Shown here: positions 19,673 to 28,706 of the stretch, piece after piece
Layout of the letters: each line of letters begins with the position of its first letter
Numbering within the stretch: position 1 is the stretch's first letter
Assembly: GCA_025054955.1 (NCBI GenBank)
Contig: JANWZE010000100.1
Coordinates: forward strand, 1 to 60,197
Length of the DNA stretch: 60,197 nt
DNA from: Blastocatellia bacterium
Lineage (GTDB): Bacteria > Acidobacteriota > Blastocatellia > HR10 > J050
Reading direction: 5' to 3'
Translations under genes and position numbers: made by a program
Notes under the pieces: generated by a model
The model's input: the letters and a program-made list of their open reading frames with translations, nothing else
The model's database searches: none
What the model was told of the DNA's origin: nothing

Positions 19673-20920
19673 TTATGGCGTTTCTACCAGCAGCGTGGTA
19701 TTGACCATGCGTCCACTGCCGCTGGTTGTGCTGACTCCACCGATCGAAGGAGTGGCATGATGGTCAGCGTTCTTGGCGCGAATTTGAACGAACCGTCCCC
19801 AGACTTCCTTGCCGTTGGAGCCTTCCACGAAAAATGAAGCAATGCTGACGACCTTGAACGTTGTGCGGCCATTGCCCGGCGTATGATAGACGCCGTATAA
19901 CGGAATCGGGACGATGCGCGGGCTTTCGTTCACGATGCCGGGCCTCAACGGGCTGAGCACCACCCATCGGCCGGCAGCATTTCTGGTCATATAGGCATTG
20001 GGGTCTTGAGCCACGAGGTCTCTAACACCCTTTTGCGTCGGCCCAACCATATCGCCGGTCTCTGTCGGCAGAATATCGCCGATGCGCACCAGGCCGCGGT
20101 ATCCTTGCACAATGTTTGTTTGATAGGTTGACGCGCCGGTGGACCCAAGCGCAATCGGACCGAAGTTGCCGGGCGTCAGCCAGGGGTTCGAGCCGTTGCA
20201 CGACTTAAACGATTTCAACGTCACCCGCTGGCCGGTCACATCGCGAGGATTGAGCAATCCGGTGACCTGGCCGCAATCGCTCTCGGCGCTCAGGTCCCAG
20301 CGATCAAACTCCGGATCATAGGGCGATTTGTAATGATCAGACTGAACCGTCACACCGTTCCATGTGTGCGGATAGTTTTTGAACTCACCGTGCGGTTTGG
20401 GCGATTCGCAATCATTGACCGGCACACACAGCGCGCCATGACCAAATTGATCCAAGATCGCCCACGGGCGCACGCCGCTACCGGCCACAGCCCCGCTAAC
20501 GCCAGTGCTGGGCACCGCCTTGGCAGCCACTTTCAGGTCCACTTCGTTGATCCCGATGGCTCGCCCCAAGAACGTGTCCACTGTCTTTTCATACCTGATC
20601 TTCGCAGTGTTCGGCGTGGGAAATGTAATATCCGAAGGTGATAATATGACAGGCTGCCCGGCAGCCATGTTCTTGGCGGCCGTCTCGATGGCCCACCGCT
20701 TGGCCATACCACTCTCAGTGTAATTGCCTGGATCGTTGATCAACCCTTGCGCCGCCGCCAATGCTGCTGCATCAATCGCATTCTGCATCTGATTGCGCAC
20801 TGTGAAGAAATAGCCAATGTCCACGGCCAGCGCGGCAGAGCCCATAATGGCGATTGCGCCGGCGGCAATCAGCGCGAGCATCGTCCCTCGTTGTCTTCGT
20901 GTCGGTTGAGCTGATTTCAT
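19673..20920 (-). CDS. TadG-like pilus-assembly-type protein, paralog 1
   Basis: The 415-residue protein shares the TadG-type N-terminus (RRQRGTMLALIAAGAIAIMG, then VRNQMQNAIDAAALAAAQGL) and nearly the whole exported domain with the gene at 16427-17719. Where that paralog has an Asn/Gly tract, this one reads SCNGSNPWLTPGN with no insertion. Two neighbouring ATGs exist: the one at 20924-20926 is only 1-2 nt from the AAGGGAGG, while the one at 20918-20920 has correct spacing, so I use the latter. The conserved Cys residues (LCVPVNDCES, SDCGQVTG, SCNGS) suggest disulfides outside the cytoplasm. Function unknown beyond the TadG-like class. Confidence 0.82.
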   Translation of the reverse strand: MKSAQPTRRQRGTMLALIAAGAIAIMGSAALAVDIGYFFTVRNQMQNAIDAAALAAAQGLINDPGNYTESGMAKRWAIETAAKNMAAGQPVILSPSDITFPTPNTAKIRYEKTVDTFLGRAIGINEVDLKVAAKAVPSTGVSGAVAGSGVRPWAILDQFGHGALCVPVNDCESPKPHGEFKNYPHTWNGVTVQSDHYKSPYDPEFDRWDLSAESDCGQVTGLLNPRDVTGQRVTLKSFKSCNGSNPWLTPGNFGPIALGSTGASTYQTNIVQGYRGLVRIGDILPTETGDMVGPTQKGVRDLVAQDPNAYMTRNAAGRWVVLSPLRPGIVNESPRIVPIPLYGVYHTPGNGRTTFKVVSIASFFVEGSNGKEVWGRFVQIRAKNADHHATPSIGGVSTTSGSGRMVNTTLLVETP

Positions 20921-21211
20921 CGTCATCCTCCCTTCGTCTATTGATTCTTGTTGATGTGGTGTTGGTGTGTAGCCACGTTGGCTCGTGACGCATACCTATC
21001 CAGCGCCCAGTTTTGCCCAGAAAGGCCAACCAGCCACAACAAAACCGAGACCACATCACGATGATTTTCCGGAACGATGAGGATCACTCTTCAGTGGCGA
21101 TTTGCATCATTCCGTTTTGCCTCTTCTCCCAACCATAATAGGGACTGAAGCTGGCCCAAAAATTCAGCTCACGCCACCAAAGGCTATTGCCTGCCGATGT
21201 AACCGCGACCG

Positions 21212-22477
21212 TTAGGACAACAAACGAAAGGCCAGTCGTCGCCCGATTCGTCGCATCACCTGTGGAATCTCAGCAGGGCCGGGCGCGCTGTAGTAATGGT
21301 CGTCCGTGCCGGGCGCCGAAGAAGCTACGTATCGCAAGAGCTCAACCGCGTGAGGAGGCGCCGCGTTTCCATACCGAATGACGAAAATCTCGATCCCCTG
21401 CGCTTTGGCCAGATCAGCTTCTCGTCGGGTTTCTGCGTCACGGCATGATTGGTTGTTACAACTTCGGTTGTTCAATGGCGGCGCTTGAAAAGCGTCATGT
21501 GGGCTATACCACGTATTCATGCCATCCGAGAGCAGGATCATGACCTTACGATATTGATCGGGGCGCCCGCCTTGCTCAAACGGCCATTCGGGTGTGAGCA
21601 CTTCGCGGCCCCATTTGATCCCTTCCATGATCAGCGTCCCAGAGTTCGCTTGTCCGCCCGGCGCCGTCATTCGGTTGACATGGGCGATGATCGTCTGTTT
21701 GTCATAACTGAGCGGCAGCACAGGCGTCAGCGGGTTTAGGCACGTTTCTTGAGGCGCGCCTTGATTCAATCGTCCATCGCGGCACCGACATCCATCGGGC
21801 AAACCGTCCTGACCGGCGATACGCACCTTTCCACGAAACGGCACGAGCGCGACTTTGACCGGCGGATTGACGCGGTCGCGAGCCCCATCGGGCAACATCA
21901 GGTTGACTAACTGATTGGTCGCCTGCTTGACGCTCTGTATCGGCGCGCCGTTCATGCTGCTGGTATTGTCAAGCACCAATGCGATCTCAACATGGTCGAA
22001 TCCGGCGCTGGCACAGGCGCCGACCGTTCGATCCTCCAAGCCTAGCACACTCATGAAGCTCATACCGACGCTTGTTTCCGCACAGATGCGCACACCGCGT
22101 ATGCCGGTGGTGGCTGTTACGCTCGTCAATACCGCGGCGGGCATGTTCCGATTCAGGTACTCACCGGCAGCTTGCTTGACCAAGCCTCTATTGAGTTCCG
22201 GGTCTTCCAACAACCACATGGCGCCGGCCAGCGCAGCCGCGTCGGCTGCTGCTTGCAGCCGCGCGCGCTCTACATAGAGGCGTCCCAGATCAACAGCAAA
22301 CCCAACCATCCCGATCAGCGCAGGCAAGGCGATGGCCACAGCCACCAATACTTGTCCGCGTTTGCGCGACGGCCCATTTCCGTTGGCTGATGGATCAGCC
22401 GTCAGCGACATGAACCATCGCCACCACCAATGATGATGAGACACCATTCGAGCGAATGCAATTTCATTTCCCATCAT
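21212..22477 (-). CDS. TadG-like protein with von Willebrand factor A domain
   Basis: The 421-residue product has a cytoplasmic N-terminus, RKRGQVLVAVAIALPALIGM, a transmembrane helix and ERARLQAAADAAALAGAMWL (TadG-type start). A vWA domain follows: the metal-ion-dependent adhesion site begins ALVLDNTSSMNGAP (a D-x-T-x-S variant of D-x-S-x-S) and continues with ILLSDGMNTW. Several Cys pairs (CRCRDG, SCNNQSCRDAE) imply disulfides. Such vWA-TadG proteins act in Tad pilus surface assembly or adhesion. Two adjacent ATGs (22477 and 22474) follow GAGGAGG; either could start. It is the first of the five TadE/G-like minus-strand genes, 291 bp from the next. Confidence 0.85.
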   Translation of the reverse strand: MMGNEIAFARMVSHHHWWWRWFMSLTADPSANGNGPSRKRGQVLVAVAIALPALIGMVGFAVDLGRLYVERARLQAAADAAALAGAMWLLEDPELNRGLVKQAAGEYLNRNMPAAVLTSVTATTGIRGVRICAETSVGMSFMSVLGLEDRTVGACASAGFDHVEIALVLDNTSSMNGAPIQSVKQATNQLVNLMLPDGARDRVNPPVKVALVPFRGKVRIAGQDGLPDGCRCRDGRLNQGAPQETCLNPLTPVLPLSYDKQTIIAHVNRMTAPGGQANSGTLIMEGIKWGREVLTPEWPFEQGGRPDQYRKVMILLSDGMNTWYSPHDAFQAPPLNNRSCNNQSCRDAETRREADLAKAQGIEIFVIRYGNAAPPHAVELLRYVASSAPGTDDHYYSAPGPAEIPQVMRRIGRRLAFRLLS

Positions 22478-22921
22478 ACTCCTCCTCAACAACAAGACAT
22501 AGGCCGTTTCCGGCCAGCCGTTATCATCAACGCGCCGACCTCCGGCAATAGGCATTGAACAAAACCAACCCTGCCCGCCGCACCAGAAAAGCCTGAGCAA
22601 GCAATGCCAGCGTCGCCGCAGCAGCACACTCGCGCTGACGAGCACACCGAACATCCGCAGAGCCGGTCAAGTCAATCAAAAACTCAACAACGTTCAACCA
22701 TCTCTTACCCTCCAGAGATCGTTCTACGTCCACTTACAGCCGTGTTGCATTTCTCGCCCATATTCTCGCACAAATGAGATGGAACGGAATTGGCAGAATT
22801 ACCAAGCCGGCGCTGTAATTTTACGCAGATTCACAATTCCCAATGACACTACCAAGCAGTATAATGTCGGCTCCAAGTGTGACGCGGGCAATCACAGTGG
22901 CAGTACGAACCGGGCACAAAA
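22478..22921. other. Divergent promoter region between the TadG-vWA and YhaO genes
   Basis: This 444-bp gap separates divergently transcribed genes and should contain both promoters. A perfect TATAAT on the plus strand is listed separately. The remaining sequence shows no gene. Confidence 0.5.
22837..22865 (+). promoter_or_regulatory. Candidate promoter for the nuclease operon
   Basis: A consensus TATAAT (22860-22865) lies 57 bp upstream of the YhaO/SbcD-like ATG, with a weak TTCCCA 17 bp before it. The -10 match is exact; the -35 is poor. Confidence 0.35.
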
Positions 22922-24127
22922 ATGGATAAGTTGCGGTTTCTCCAATTTTCCGACGCGCACCTTGATGCTGCGCTGACCCATCTGAAACTCGGTTGGCCGC
23001 CCGACAAACGCGAACAACGGATTCGTGAGATTAACAGGCTGCTTGCCGATCTGCCTCGCTTGGCCCAGGAGCGTCAGGTAGAAGCCGTTTTCATTCCCGG
23101 TGACCTGTGGGACGACGAAGCTGCCTCAGCCGATACTGCCGCAACAGTGATTGAAACGTGTGCCGCTCTGTCGCCGATTCCTGTGTTCATCACACCCGGC
23201 AATCACGACTTCTACTCACCACTATCGTTTTACAATCCCGACAGAGCGCGCCTGCGCAACCTGCCCGTCTGGCCTGACAATGTGTTTATTTTTCGCTCCG
23301 AACAATTTCAAACGATCGCTCATCCAACGCGCCCCGACGTCTCGATCACCGGACGCGCCTTTCACCACAATGCGCCTACTGAAGAACGATGGCTGGCGCA
23401 GCACATCACGCGAGCGGAAACGCCGATCAGCATTTTGCTATTCCACGGGTCTTTGCTGACCTATGAGGGAGCGGATGCAAATCTGCCCGGCAAGCGCACA
23501 GCGCCATTTTCCGCCGAGGAACTCGTGGAACAAAATTTCTCCTACGCTGCGCTCGGTCACTATCACCACTATACCGAGCTGGTGGATGTAGACGAACGCA
23601 TTCGCGCTGCCTATGCCGGCTGTCTGGCGGGTCGAGGACCAACAGAAATCGGCCTTCATTTCATCTTGGTCGGCGAACTCGATGCTCACGGTGTGTGCGG
23701 CGAGCTTGAAAAGATTCGGCTGGACCGACGCACCGTTTACAATGTCGTGGTTGACGTGTCCGGCGCGACGACCGACACCGAGATGAGGGAACGAATCGGC
23801 CAGCACCTGCAAGCAAGCGGCGCAACAGCCGACGACATCGTCTACCTGCAACTGACCGGACGCATGCGCAACAGCCTGCGCACCGCCGGTTGGATCGAAG
23901 CGTTTCAGGCTCGCTATTTCTACCTCGGCGTGAGCGATCAGACGCGACCTGCTTACAATCTGGAAACACCGCATCCGCGCACGTCGCAAGGCGCCTTCAT
24001 TCGACAGATGCAACGCCAACTCAACGCGGCCGCCAATCAGGCCGAACGCTCACAATGCGAGCACGCCATTTACTACGGCTTGGACGCCCTGCTGCAAGGA
24101 GAAGTCAGACCACGATATGAAGATTGA
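22922..24127 (+). CDS. YhaO/SbcD-like metallophosphoesterase (DNA repair exonuclease)
   Basis: The 401-residue protein carries all calcineurin-like phosphoesterase motifs: FSDAHLD (metal Asp/His), IPGDLWDD, TPGNHDFYS, LLFHGSLL and LGHYHHYTEL. These build the dinuclear metal site of SbcD/Mre11-type nucleases. It overlaps by 11 bp the following SbcC/YhaN-like gene, the arrangement expected for a nuclease-ATPase pair. The C-terminal region (from about 250) resembles the YhaO capping region. It probably acts on DNA ends or hairpins in the cytoplasm. The start is the only ATG that includes the first metal motif. Confidence 0.9.
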   Translation: MDKLRFLQFSDAHLDAALTHLKLGWPPDKREQRIREINRLLADLPRLAQERQVEAVFIPGDLWDDEAASADTAATVIETCAALSPIPVFITPGNHDFYSPLSFYNPDRARLRNLPVWPDNVFIFRSEQFQTIAHPTRPDVSITGRAFHHNAPTEERWLAQHITRAETPISILLFHGSLLTYEGADANLPGKRTAPFSAEELVEQNFSYAALGHYHHYTELVDVDERIRAAYAGCLAGRGPTEIGLHFILVGELDAHGVCGELEKIRLDRRTVYNVVVDVSGATTDTEMRERIGQHLQASGATADDIVYLQLTGRMRNSLRTAGWIEAFQARYFYLGVSDQTRPAYNLETPHPRTSQGAFIRQMQRQLNAAANQAERSQCEHAIYYGLDALLQGEVRPRYED

Positions 24128-27032
24128 ACGTCTGACCATTGAAGGCTTCGCCCCACTGCCTGATCAACGGATCGAATTTGATGCAACGCGCGTCAACCTG
24201 CTCATCGAAGAGAACGAAGCAATCAGACGCGCCACCGTGGCTGCCATCATCGCGGCGCTTTACGGATGCCCGACCACTCAACACAAGCCTGAGCAAAATG
24301 CAGAGCCTGAGCAAAATGCAGAGCCTGAGCCTGGTCGGCCATACAATAGCCAGCGTTATCAGGTTGGCATTGATATTACACTGGCAACTGCCAATGGCCC
24401 TCGACGCTACCGTTTGATCTGCCAGAGCGACGGCGGCAACGTGCGCGTGTTTGATCGAACCGGCGGCGAGCAAGAGATCACGGCTCATCTGATCGAGCAA
24501 TCAGACCATCGAGATATTGGACTGGCGCTCTGGTCTCTTTCGCGTGATCAATTTGCCAGTGTGTGCTGCGTGCGTGCAGCCGATTTGCATCACCGAACAA
24601 ACCTGGATGAATTGACCCGGTATCTGCAACGTGTGGCCGACAGCGACACTGCTAGTCGCACGGTCGCCGATGCTCTCGCCGTTTTGAGCGCAACGTTGGC
24701 CTCGTCGGTTGACCTCGCCAATACCAACCCGATGCCAGCAAGCATTGAGCTTGAGCAAACCCGCCATGAGCTGGCAGCAATCGAGCGCCAATTGGATGAG
24801 ATGGCATCTCGACGCCAGCGTCTAGCAGCCGATCTGGAGCGCATCCGAGAGCTTCAGCAGCGCATGACAGAGGCTCAGCGCGAGCGCCGCGTGTCACTCT
24901 ATCTAGCCGCTCGTTTACAACTGCACGCGCTCACCGATCAGGTGAACCGCAGACGCCAACTCGAGCAGCAACTTGAGACGTTGGAGCAAGAGGCCGCTTC
25001 GTTAGTCGCTGACTATCCGCTGCCTTCCCAGTCACCTGGTGAACTTCTGCAATGGTGTGATCAATGGAAGCAACTGAAGCGCGCCCTGCAGGACACTGAG
25101 CAAGCACTGCAACAAGCCGAACAGGCGTTGGACGCGTTCAATCACCAGATTGGCCCACTGAATTGTCTCCGCCCGTTCACCCAAGCCGACTTTGATCTCC
25201 TAAACCAGTCAGCGAGCCTCTATGAAGCCACGGCTGCCGAATTGAGCCGCCGGCAGAGCGAGCTTGATGCTTACACGGCCAAGCTGACCGAACAGAACAT
25301 TGATCTGGACGAATTCGAGCGATTATCTGAACCGCTCGGCGCGATGACGCCACAAGAGCGCGAAGAAGCAGCTCTCTACCCGCAGCGTATCCAATCGCTC
25401 GAAAGTGAGCGAGACAAACACGAAAACAAAGTGATCCGTTATACGGCGATGATCGAGCAGATTGACAAAGAGCGGCAGCAAAAACGCGAACTGGCGCGCC
25501 TGTTGTGGCTTGGCGCAGCTTCGCTTTTGATGATGAGTGTGGTGTTCTTTTTCATAAACGAATCCATCATGGCGTGGACGTTGACGGCGGCTGGGTTGGT
25601 GAGCTTGGCCGTCGGCTTTTATCAGCATCAGACAGCCGGTGTACATCGCAGCCGCGAGCGTCAAGAAGCCCACCGTGAAGTTGAACAAGGCCGCCAGGAA
25701 AGTCACAAAATTCGTCAGGAAATCGCTCAGCAACAGGATCACATGACGACTCAGGCGCAACTGATCGGGTTACTCTACCCTGACAAACTCGCTCAAGCCT
25801 GCCACGAATACAACGCGCTGATCGGCCAGGTTCAACCTTATCTCACGCTGCGCGCGCAGGTGGCTGCCTTGCGCCAACAATTGGAAGCGAGCGGCTCGGT
25901 CATTGAGCGCCTGTTCCGTAAAGCCGGACTGGACGAAATTAAGGTGGCACGTTCATCCATTGAAGGGTTCAAGCATGACGTCAGTCGCTACCGGCAAATG
26001 ATCGAGCAGCGCCAGCCCCTGGAAGCCAGAGTAGCTGAGCTGCGCCAGCAATTGGTCAACGATCGTCGTCAGTTTGACGAGCTGTCAGCGCGGCTTGCAG
26101 AGGCCTTACAAACAACCCACAACAGCACGGCGACGCCATTGGAAGAGATTGTTGAGCGGATATGCAATGGCGCTTCGAACTATCAACATTGGTGTCAGAT
26201 TCAAACTGAGCAGCGTCCGCGTATCCAACAAGCCTTAGCCGAGCTTCCTCAACAGGACGACGTTGAACAGGAGTGCCATCGCTTGCGCGAGCGCTTGCAG
26301 GCCTGGCATGCCGACGATCCAACCTTGGAGGCGCTTATGCCAGAGAAAACGCAGGATGAATATCAGGCCGTCGCCGACCGCTTTGAGCAGGTCATCGAAG
26401 AGACGCAGCAGGCACTAAGCAGCCTTAGTCAACACGTCTCGGCTCAGCTCGCCCAGATGGAACAAGAAGGCCCTCACCTCCTGGAGCGACACCATCAACT
26501 CTCTCATCAATTGGCTCGCTTGTCTCAGTTCATCCAGGCTGCCCAGCAGGCCGCGGCAACACTGCAGCACGCAGCGGAGCAAACGCATCAGCAGTGGGCT
26601 GACGCGCTGTCTCACTTAGCGGACGAGTTACTCAGTTCACTGAACACGGAGATTGAGTCGCTCAGCTTTGACGCTCGTCTCAACCTCACTGTATCGCTCA
26701 AGGACCGCTCTGAAGCATTATCGGCAGAGCAACTGCGTGAACAACTCGCGCTGGGCACGCGTGAACAACTAGCGTTGTTGTGTCATGTGCTGGTCGGTCG
26801 CTATCTGTCGGGCGGAGCCGTGCGCTTGCCGCTGATTGTGGAAGACCCGCTGGCTGGCGCGGATGAAGCGCGATCTATCAAGATGATGATGCTGTTGGAG
26901 CAACTGGCCGGCCAGCATCAGATCATTCTGCTGAGCGGCCAGCCAGAGCAAACTCAATGGTTGAAAGCAAAACTTCCCCACTTGTTTGCTGAGCGGATTC
27001 ATGAATGCCAACCGGTGGACGTGATTCGATGA
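24117..27032 (+). CDS. YhaN/SbcC-like coiled-coil protein with degenerate P-loop
   Basis: A 971-residue SMC-like protein. The N-terminus (MKIERLTIEGFAPLPDQRIE) and C-terminus (LGTREQLALL signature and LPLIVEDPLAGAD Walker B region, about 904-916) match the ABC heads of YhaN/SbcC. Between them lie long heptad-rich coiled coils (about 205-460 and 510-880). Two hydrophobic helices at about 461-480 and 483-502 sit where the hook would be, as in YhaN proteins that insert in the membrane. The Walker A is missing: residues 31-40 read EENEAIRRAT where GPNEAGKST is expected, so Gly and the essential Lys are lost, and the Walker B acids are ED rather than DD/DE. ATP hydrolysis is therefore doubtful. 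An in-frame 18-bp tandem duplication (24292-24327) gives repeated EPEQNA. Confidence 0.88.
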   Translation: MKIERLTIEGFAPLPDQRIEFDATRVNLLIEENEAIRRATVAAIIAALYGCPTTQHKPEQNAEPEQNAEPEPGRPYNSQRYQVGIDITLATANGPRRYRLICQSDGGNVRVFDRTGGEQEITAHLIEQSDHRDIGLALWSLSRDQFASVCCVRAADLHHRTNLDELTRYLQRVADSDTASRTVADALAVLSATLASSVDLANTNPMPASIELEQTRHELAAIERQLDEMASRRQRLAADLERIRELQQRMTEAQRERRVSLYLAARLQLHALTDQVNRRRQLEQQLETLEQEAASLVADYPLPSQSPGELLQWCDQWKQLKRALQDTEQALQQAEQALDAFNHQIGPLNCLRPFTQADFDLLNQSASLYEATAAELSRRQSELDAYTAKLTEQNIDLDEFERLSEPLGAMTPQEREEAALYPQRIQSLESERDKHENKVIRYTAMIEQIDKERQQKRELARLLWLGAASLLMMSVVFFFINESIMAWTLTAAGLVSLAVGFYQHQTAGVHRSRERQEAHREVEQGRQESHKIRQEIAQQQDHMTTQAQLIGLLYPDKLAQACHEYNALIGQVQPYLTLRAQVAALRQQLEASGSVIERLFRKAGLDEIKVARSSIEGFKHDVSRYRQMIEQRQPLEARVAELRQQLVNDRRQFDELSARLAEALQTTHNSTATPLEEIVERICNGASNYQHWCQIQTEQRPRIQQALAELPQQDDVEQECHRLRERLQAWHADDPTLEALMPEKTQDEYQAVADRFEQVIEETQQALSSLSQHVSAQLAQMEQEGPHLLERHHQLSHQLARLSQFIQAAQQAAATLQHAAEQTHQQWADALSHLADELLSSLNTEIESLSFDARLNLTVSLKDRSEALSAEQLREQLALGTREQLALLCHVLVGRYLSGGAVRLPLIVEDPLAGADEARSIKMMMLLEQLAGQHQIILLSGQPEQTQWLKAKLPHLFAERIHECQPVDVIR
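24292..24335 (+). repeat. In-frame 18-bp tandem repeat
   Basis: CCTGAGCAAAATGCAGAG occurs twice in tandem followed by a partial third copy, encoding EPEQNA units in a surface loop next to the degenerate P-loop of the YhaN-like protein. Confidence 0.85.
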
Positions 27033-27529
27033 ACAGCATCAGCACAGTGGATCAACGGCGCTCGGCTTCGTTTCGCATTACCTGTTCAGTCATGCTCGAG
27101 CAAGATGGCAACCTGTTGCTTGTACAGGAAGCCGATCCTGCTTTCTATGGGAAATGGAACCAACCGGCCGGCCATTTGGACCCTGGGGAAACGGTGTTTG
27201 AATGCGCGCTGCGCGAAACCAAAGAAGAGACCGGATATGAAGCTCAACTGACCGCGCTGCAAGCCATCTACTTTTCCATTGTGGGTGAGCAGCAGACGAT
27301 GAATTTTTGTTTTCGCGCCCAACCGCTCGGCCCGCCGGGCGCATTTGATCATGCGGAAATCCTCGCCACGCGCTGGTTCAGTCCGCAAGAACTTCGACAG
27401 ATGCCTCGTCACCACTTGCGTCACCGTCTGACCGAGCGGCGCATTGAGGATTGGCTCCGGGGTCTATCCAGCCCACTGCCCACGATTGTTCATCTTGAGC
27501 CGATTCTTGCCCAATTGCATCCAGGCTAA
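27029..27529 (+). CDS. Nudix hydrolase
   Basis: The 166-residue protein has a perfect Nudix box, G-x5-E-x7-REXXEEXG, read as GHLDPGETVFECALRETKEE followed by TGY. It hydrolyses a nucleoside diphosphate linked to another moiety, using Mg2+ bound by the Glu residues. The upstream FYGKWNQPAGHL and the C-terminal RWFSPQELRQMP are typical of the MutT/NudJ-like sub-group, but the substrate cannot be told. The ATG overlaps the stop of the YhaN-like gene by four bases (ATGA), so it is the third gene of that operon and may clean up nucleotides produced by the nuclease. Confidence 0.9.
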   Translation: MNSISTVDQRRSASFRITCSVMLEQDGNLLLVQEADPAFYGKWNQPAGHLDPGETVFECALRETKEETGYEAQLTALQAIYFSIVGEQQTMNFCFRAQPLGPPGAFDHAEILATRWFSPQELRQMPRHHLRHRLTERRIEDWLRGLSSPLPTIVHLEPILAQLHPG

Positions 27530-27891
27530 TACCAATAGTGCGATTTTCGATTGCCTCTAAGTAGGCGGACAAACATTCTGGGACATTTTGGGGGGACGGG
27601 ACGTTTTGGCGTGCGGTGATGTATCACCGCTTTCCAGCCAAAGCTGCGACACGTCGCAGCACTCCAAAAACGCCACGAACGTTTGTCACGTGACTTAGCT
27701 TGCAGGCCTCGCAGCTTGCGGGCTGATGCATGCTGGAAGCGTGCGCTCTTAGAGTAAGCTTATTCGCGAACCGCTCTCGTGCGCAGAAAGGCCATGTTTG
27801 ATGAAGTGACAAGCAGAGCAGGAGCCGAAATTCCCAAGCAGCACTCTCCGATTCTCTGTGCGCATTTGTATACCTTGTCATGATGTGGGTC

Positions 27892-28026
27892 GCGCTCCAG
27901 AGGCCGCGCAAGCGGCGCGTAAGAAGGTAGCCAGAGGTGAAACGTCTGGAACAGCAGATCAAATCATCGCGCTCCAGAGGCCGCGCAACCGGCGCGTAAG
28001 AAGGTAGCCAGAGGTAAAACGTCCGC
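27892..28026. repeat. Two-copy tandem repeat, period 77 bp, carrying imperfect palindromes
   Basis: Copies begin at 27892 and 27969 with GCGCTCCAGAGGCCGCGCAA and both contain GGTAGCCAGAGGT followed by AAAACGTC or GAAACGTCTGG. A third, diverged unit follows at 28049-28110. Confidence 0.8.
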
Positions 28027-28077
28027 AATAGAAAACGTCCAACGTCAGCTTGCGCCGGAGGCGCAATCAGCAGGTAG

Positions 28078-28096
28078 CCAGACGTGCAACGTCTGG
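28078..28096. repeat. Perfect palindromic repeat CCAGACGT-GCA-ACGTCTGG
   Basis: An 8-bp perfect stem with a 3-nt loop, preceded by GGTAG. An inverted copy with the same flank is at 28238-28256, and two imperfect relatives lie at 27931-27949 and 28008-28026. Confidence 0.8.
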
Positions 28097-28237
28097 AAAG
28101 CAGGTCAAACAATAGTGGCGCGTTGGAGACGCGCCGAGATGTGCGCGTTCGTGGCCAGCGAATGAACAACATGAACGAGCCGATGGGGAACGGGGTGGCG
28201 CCCCTCCAGGGCGCGAGTGATCGGGGATGACGCCGAC

Positions 28238-28256
28238 CCAGACGTTGCACGTCTGG
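28238..28256. repeat. Inverted copy of the CCAGACGT palindrome
   Basis: CCAGACGT-TGC-ACGTCTGG followed by CTACC is the exact reverse complement of the 28073-28096 unit, including the GGTAG flank. The two units could also pair with each other over more than 20 bp. Confidence 0.8.
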
Positions 28257-28276
28257 CTACCCTCTGGCGGGCGGCT

Positions 28277-28423
28277 GCCGCCGCTTAAGGCCCGCCGTCG
28301 TGGGTTGTTTGTACCACATCGTGGCACGCCAAACTCGTGTAACCAGGCACCGCCGCCGCTTAAGGCCCGCCGTCGTGGGTTGTTTGTACCACATCGTGGC
28401 ACGCCAAACTCGTGTAACCAGGC
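28277..28423. repeat. Two-copy tandem repeat, period 75 bp
   Basis: Copies starting at 28277 and 28352 share GCCGCCGCTTAAGGCCCGCC through AACTCGTGTAACCAGGC almost without change. A third truncated start follows at 28424. Confidence 0.85.
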
Positions 28424-28706
28424 GCCGCCGCCGCTCGGAGTTCGCCGGCACGCACACAGCGACGCTCCTACAAAGAACGTGGCCTTTACCGAAGCTATTA
28501 CTCTAAGACCTATCTCGGCTGCCACGCACTGGCACGGCTTCACGCGACGGCGGTTTCGCACCGCGCCGCCTGACATGGCTGCGGTGTCGCACTGCCGCCG
28601 CCTGACATGGCCGCAAGGTCGCACTGGCACGGCGTCGCACGGCTTATGCGCTCACCTTGCCGCTCCTCGGCTGACTGGCTATCCTTGGCGGCTTATGTGC
28701 GGCTCA

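Larger units (their letters stand above)
27530..28706. other. Repeat-rich non-coding gap of about 1.18 kb
   Basis: No gene is supported. The region holds, in order, an end similar to the 53890 element (27536-27556), a segment at about 27690-27790 resembling 53910-53995, a 77-bp tandem repeat (27892-28026), palindromes built on CCAGACGT, and a 75-bp tandem repeat (28277-28423). An open frame running through it into the ABC gene on the plus strand is a chance extension of that gene. Confidence 0.7.

Noticed and set aside
24117-27032. YhaN-like gene considered as a decayed pseudogene
   Set aside because: The frame is intact over 971 codons, it keeps operon overlaps on both sides and conserved C-terminal motifs; only the P-loop is changed.
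27892-28423. Possible CRISPR array
   Set aside because: Only two-copy repeats of 75-77 bp with no regular spacers and no cas genes; the units are tandem duplications and palindromes.
28530-28640. TGGCAC motifs as further sigma-54 promoters
   Set aside because: No TTGC follows at the required distance.
28227-28706. N-terminal extension of the ABC ATPase gene
   Set aside because: The extension translates two copies of a 75-bp DNA repeat and lacks homology; the ATPase domain starts at 28707.
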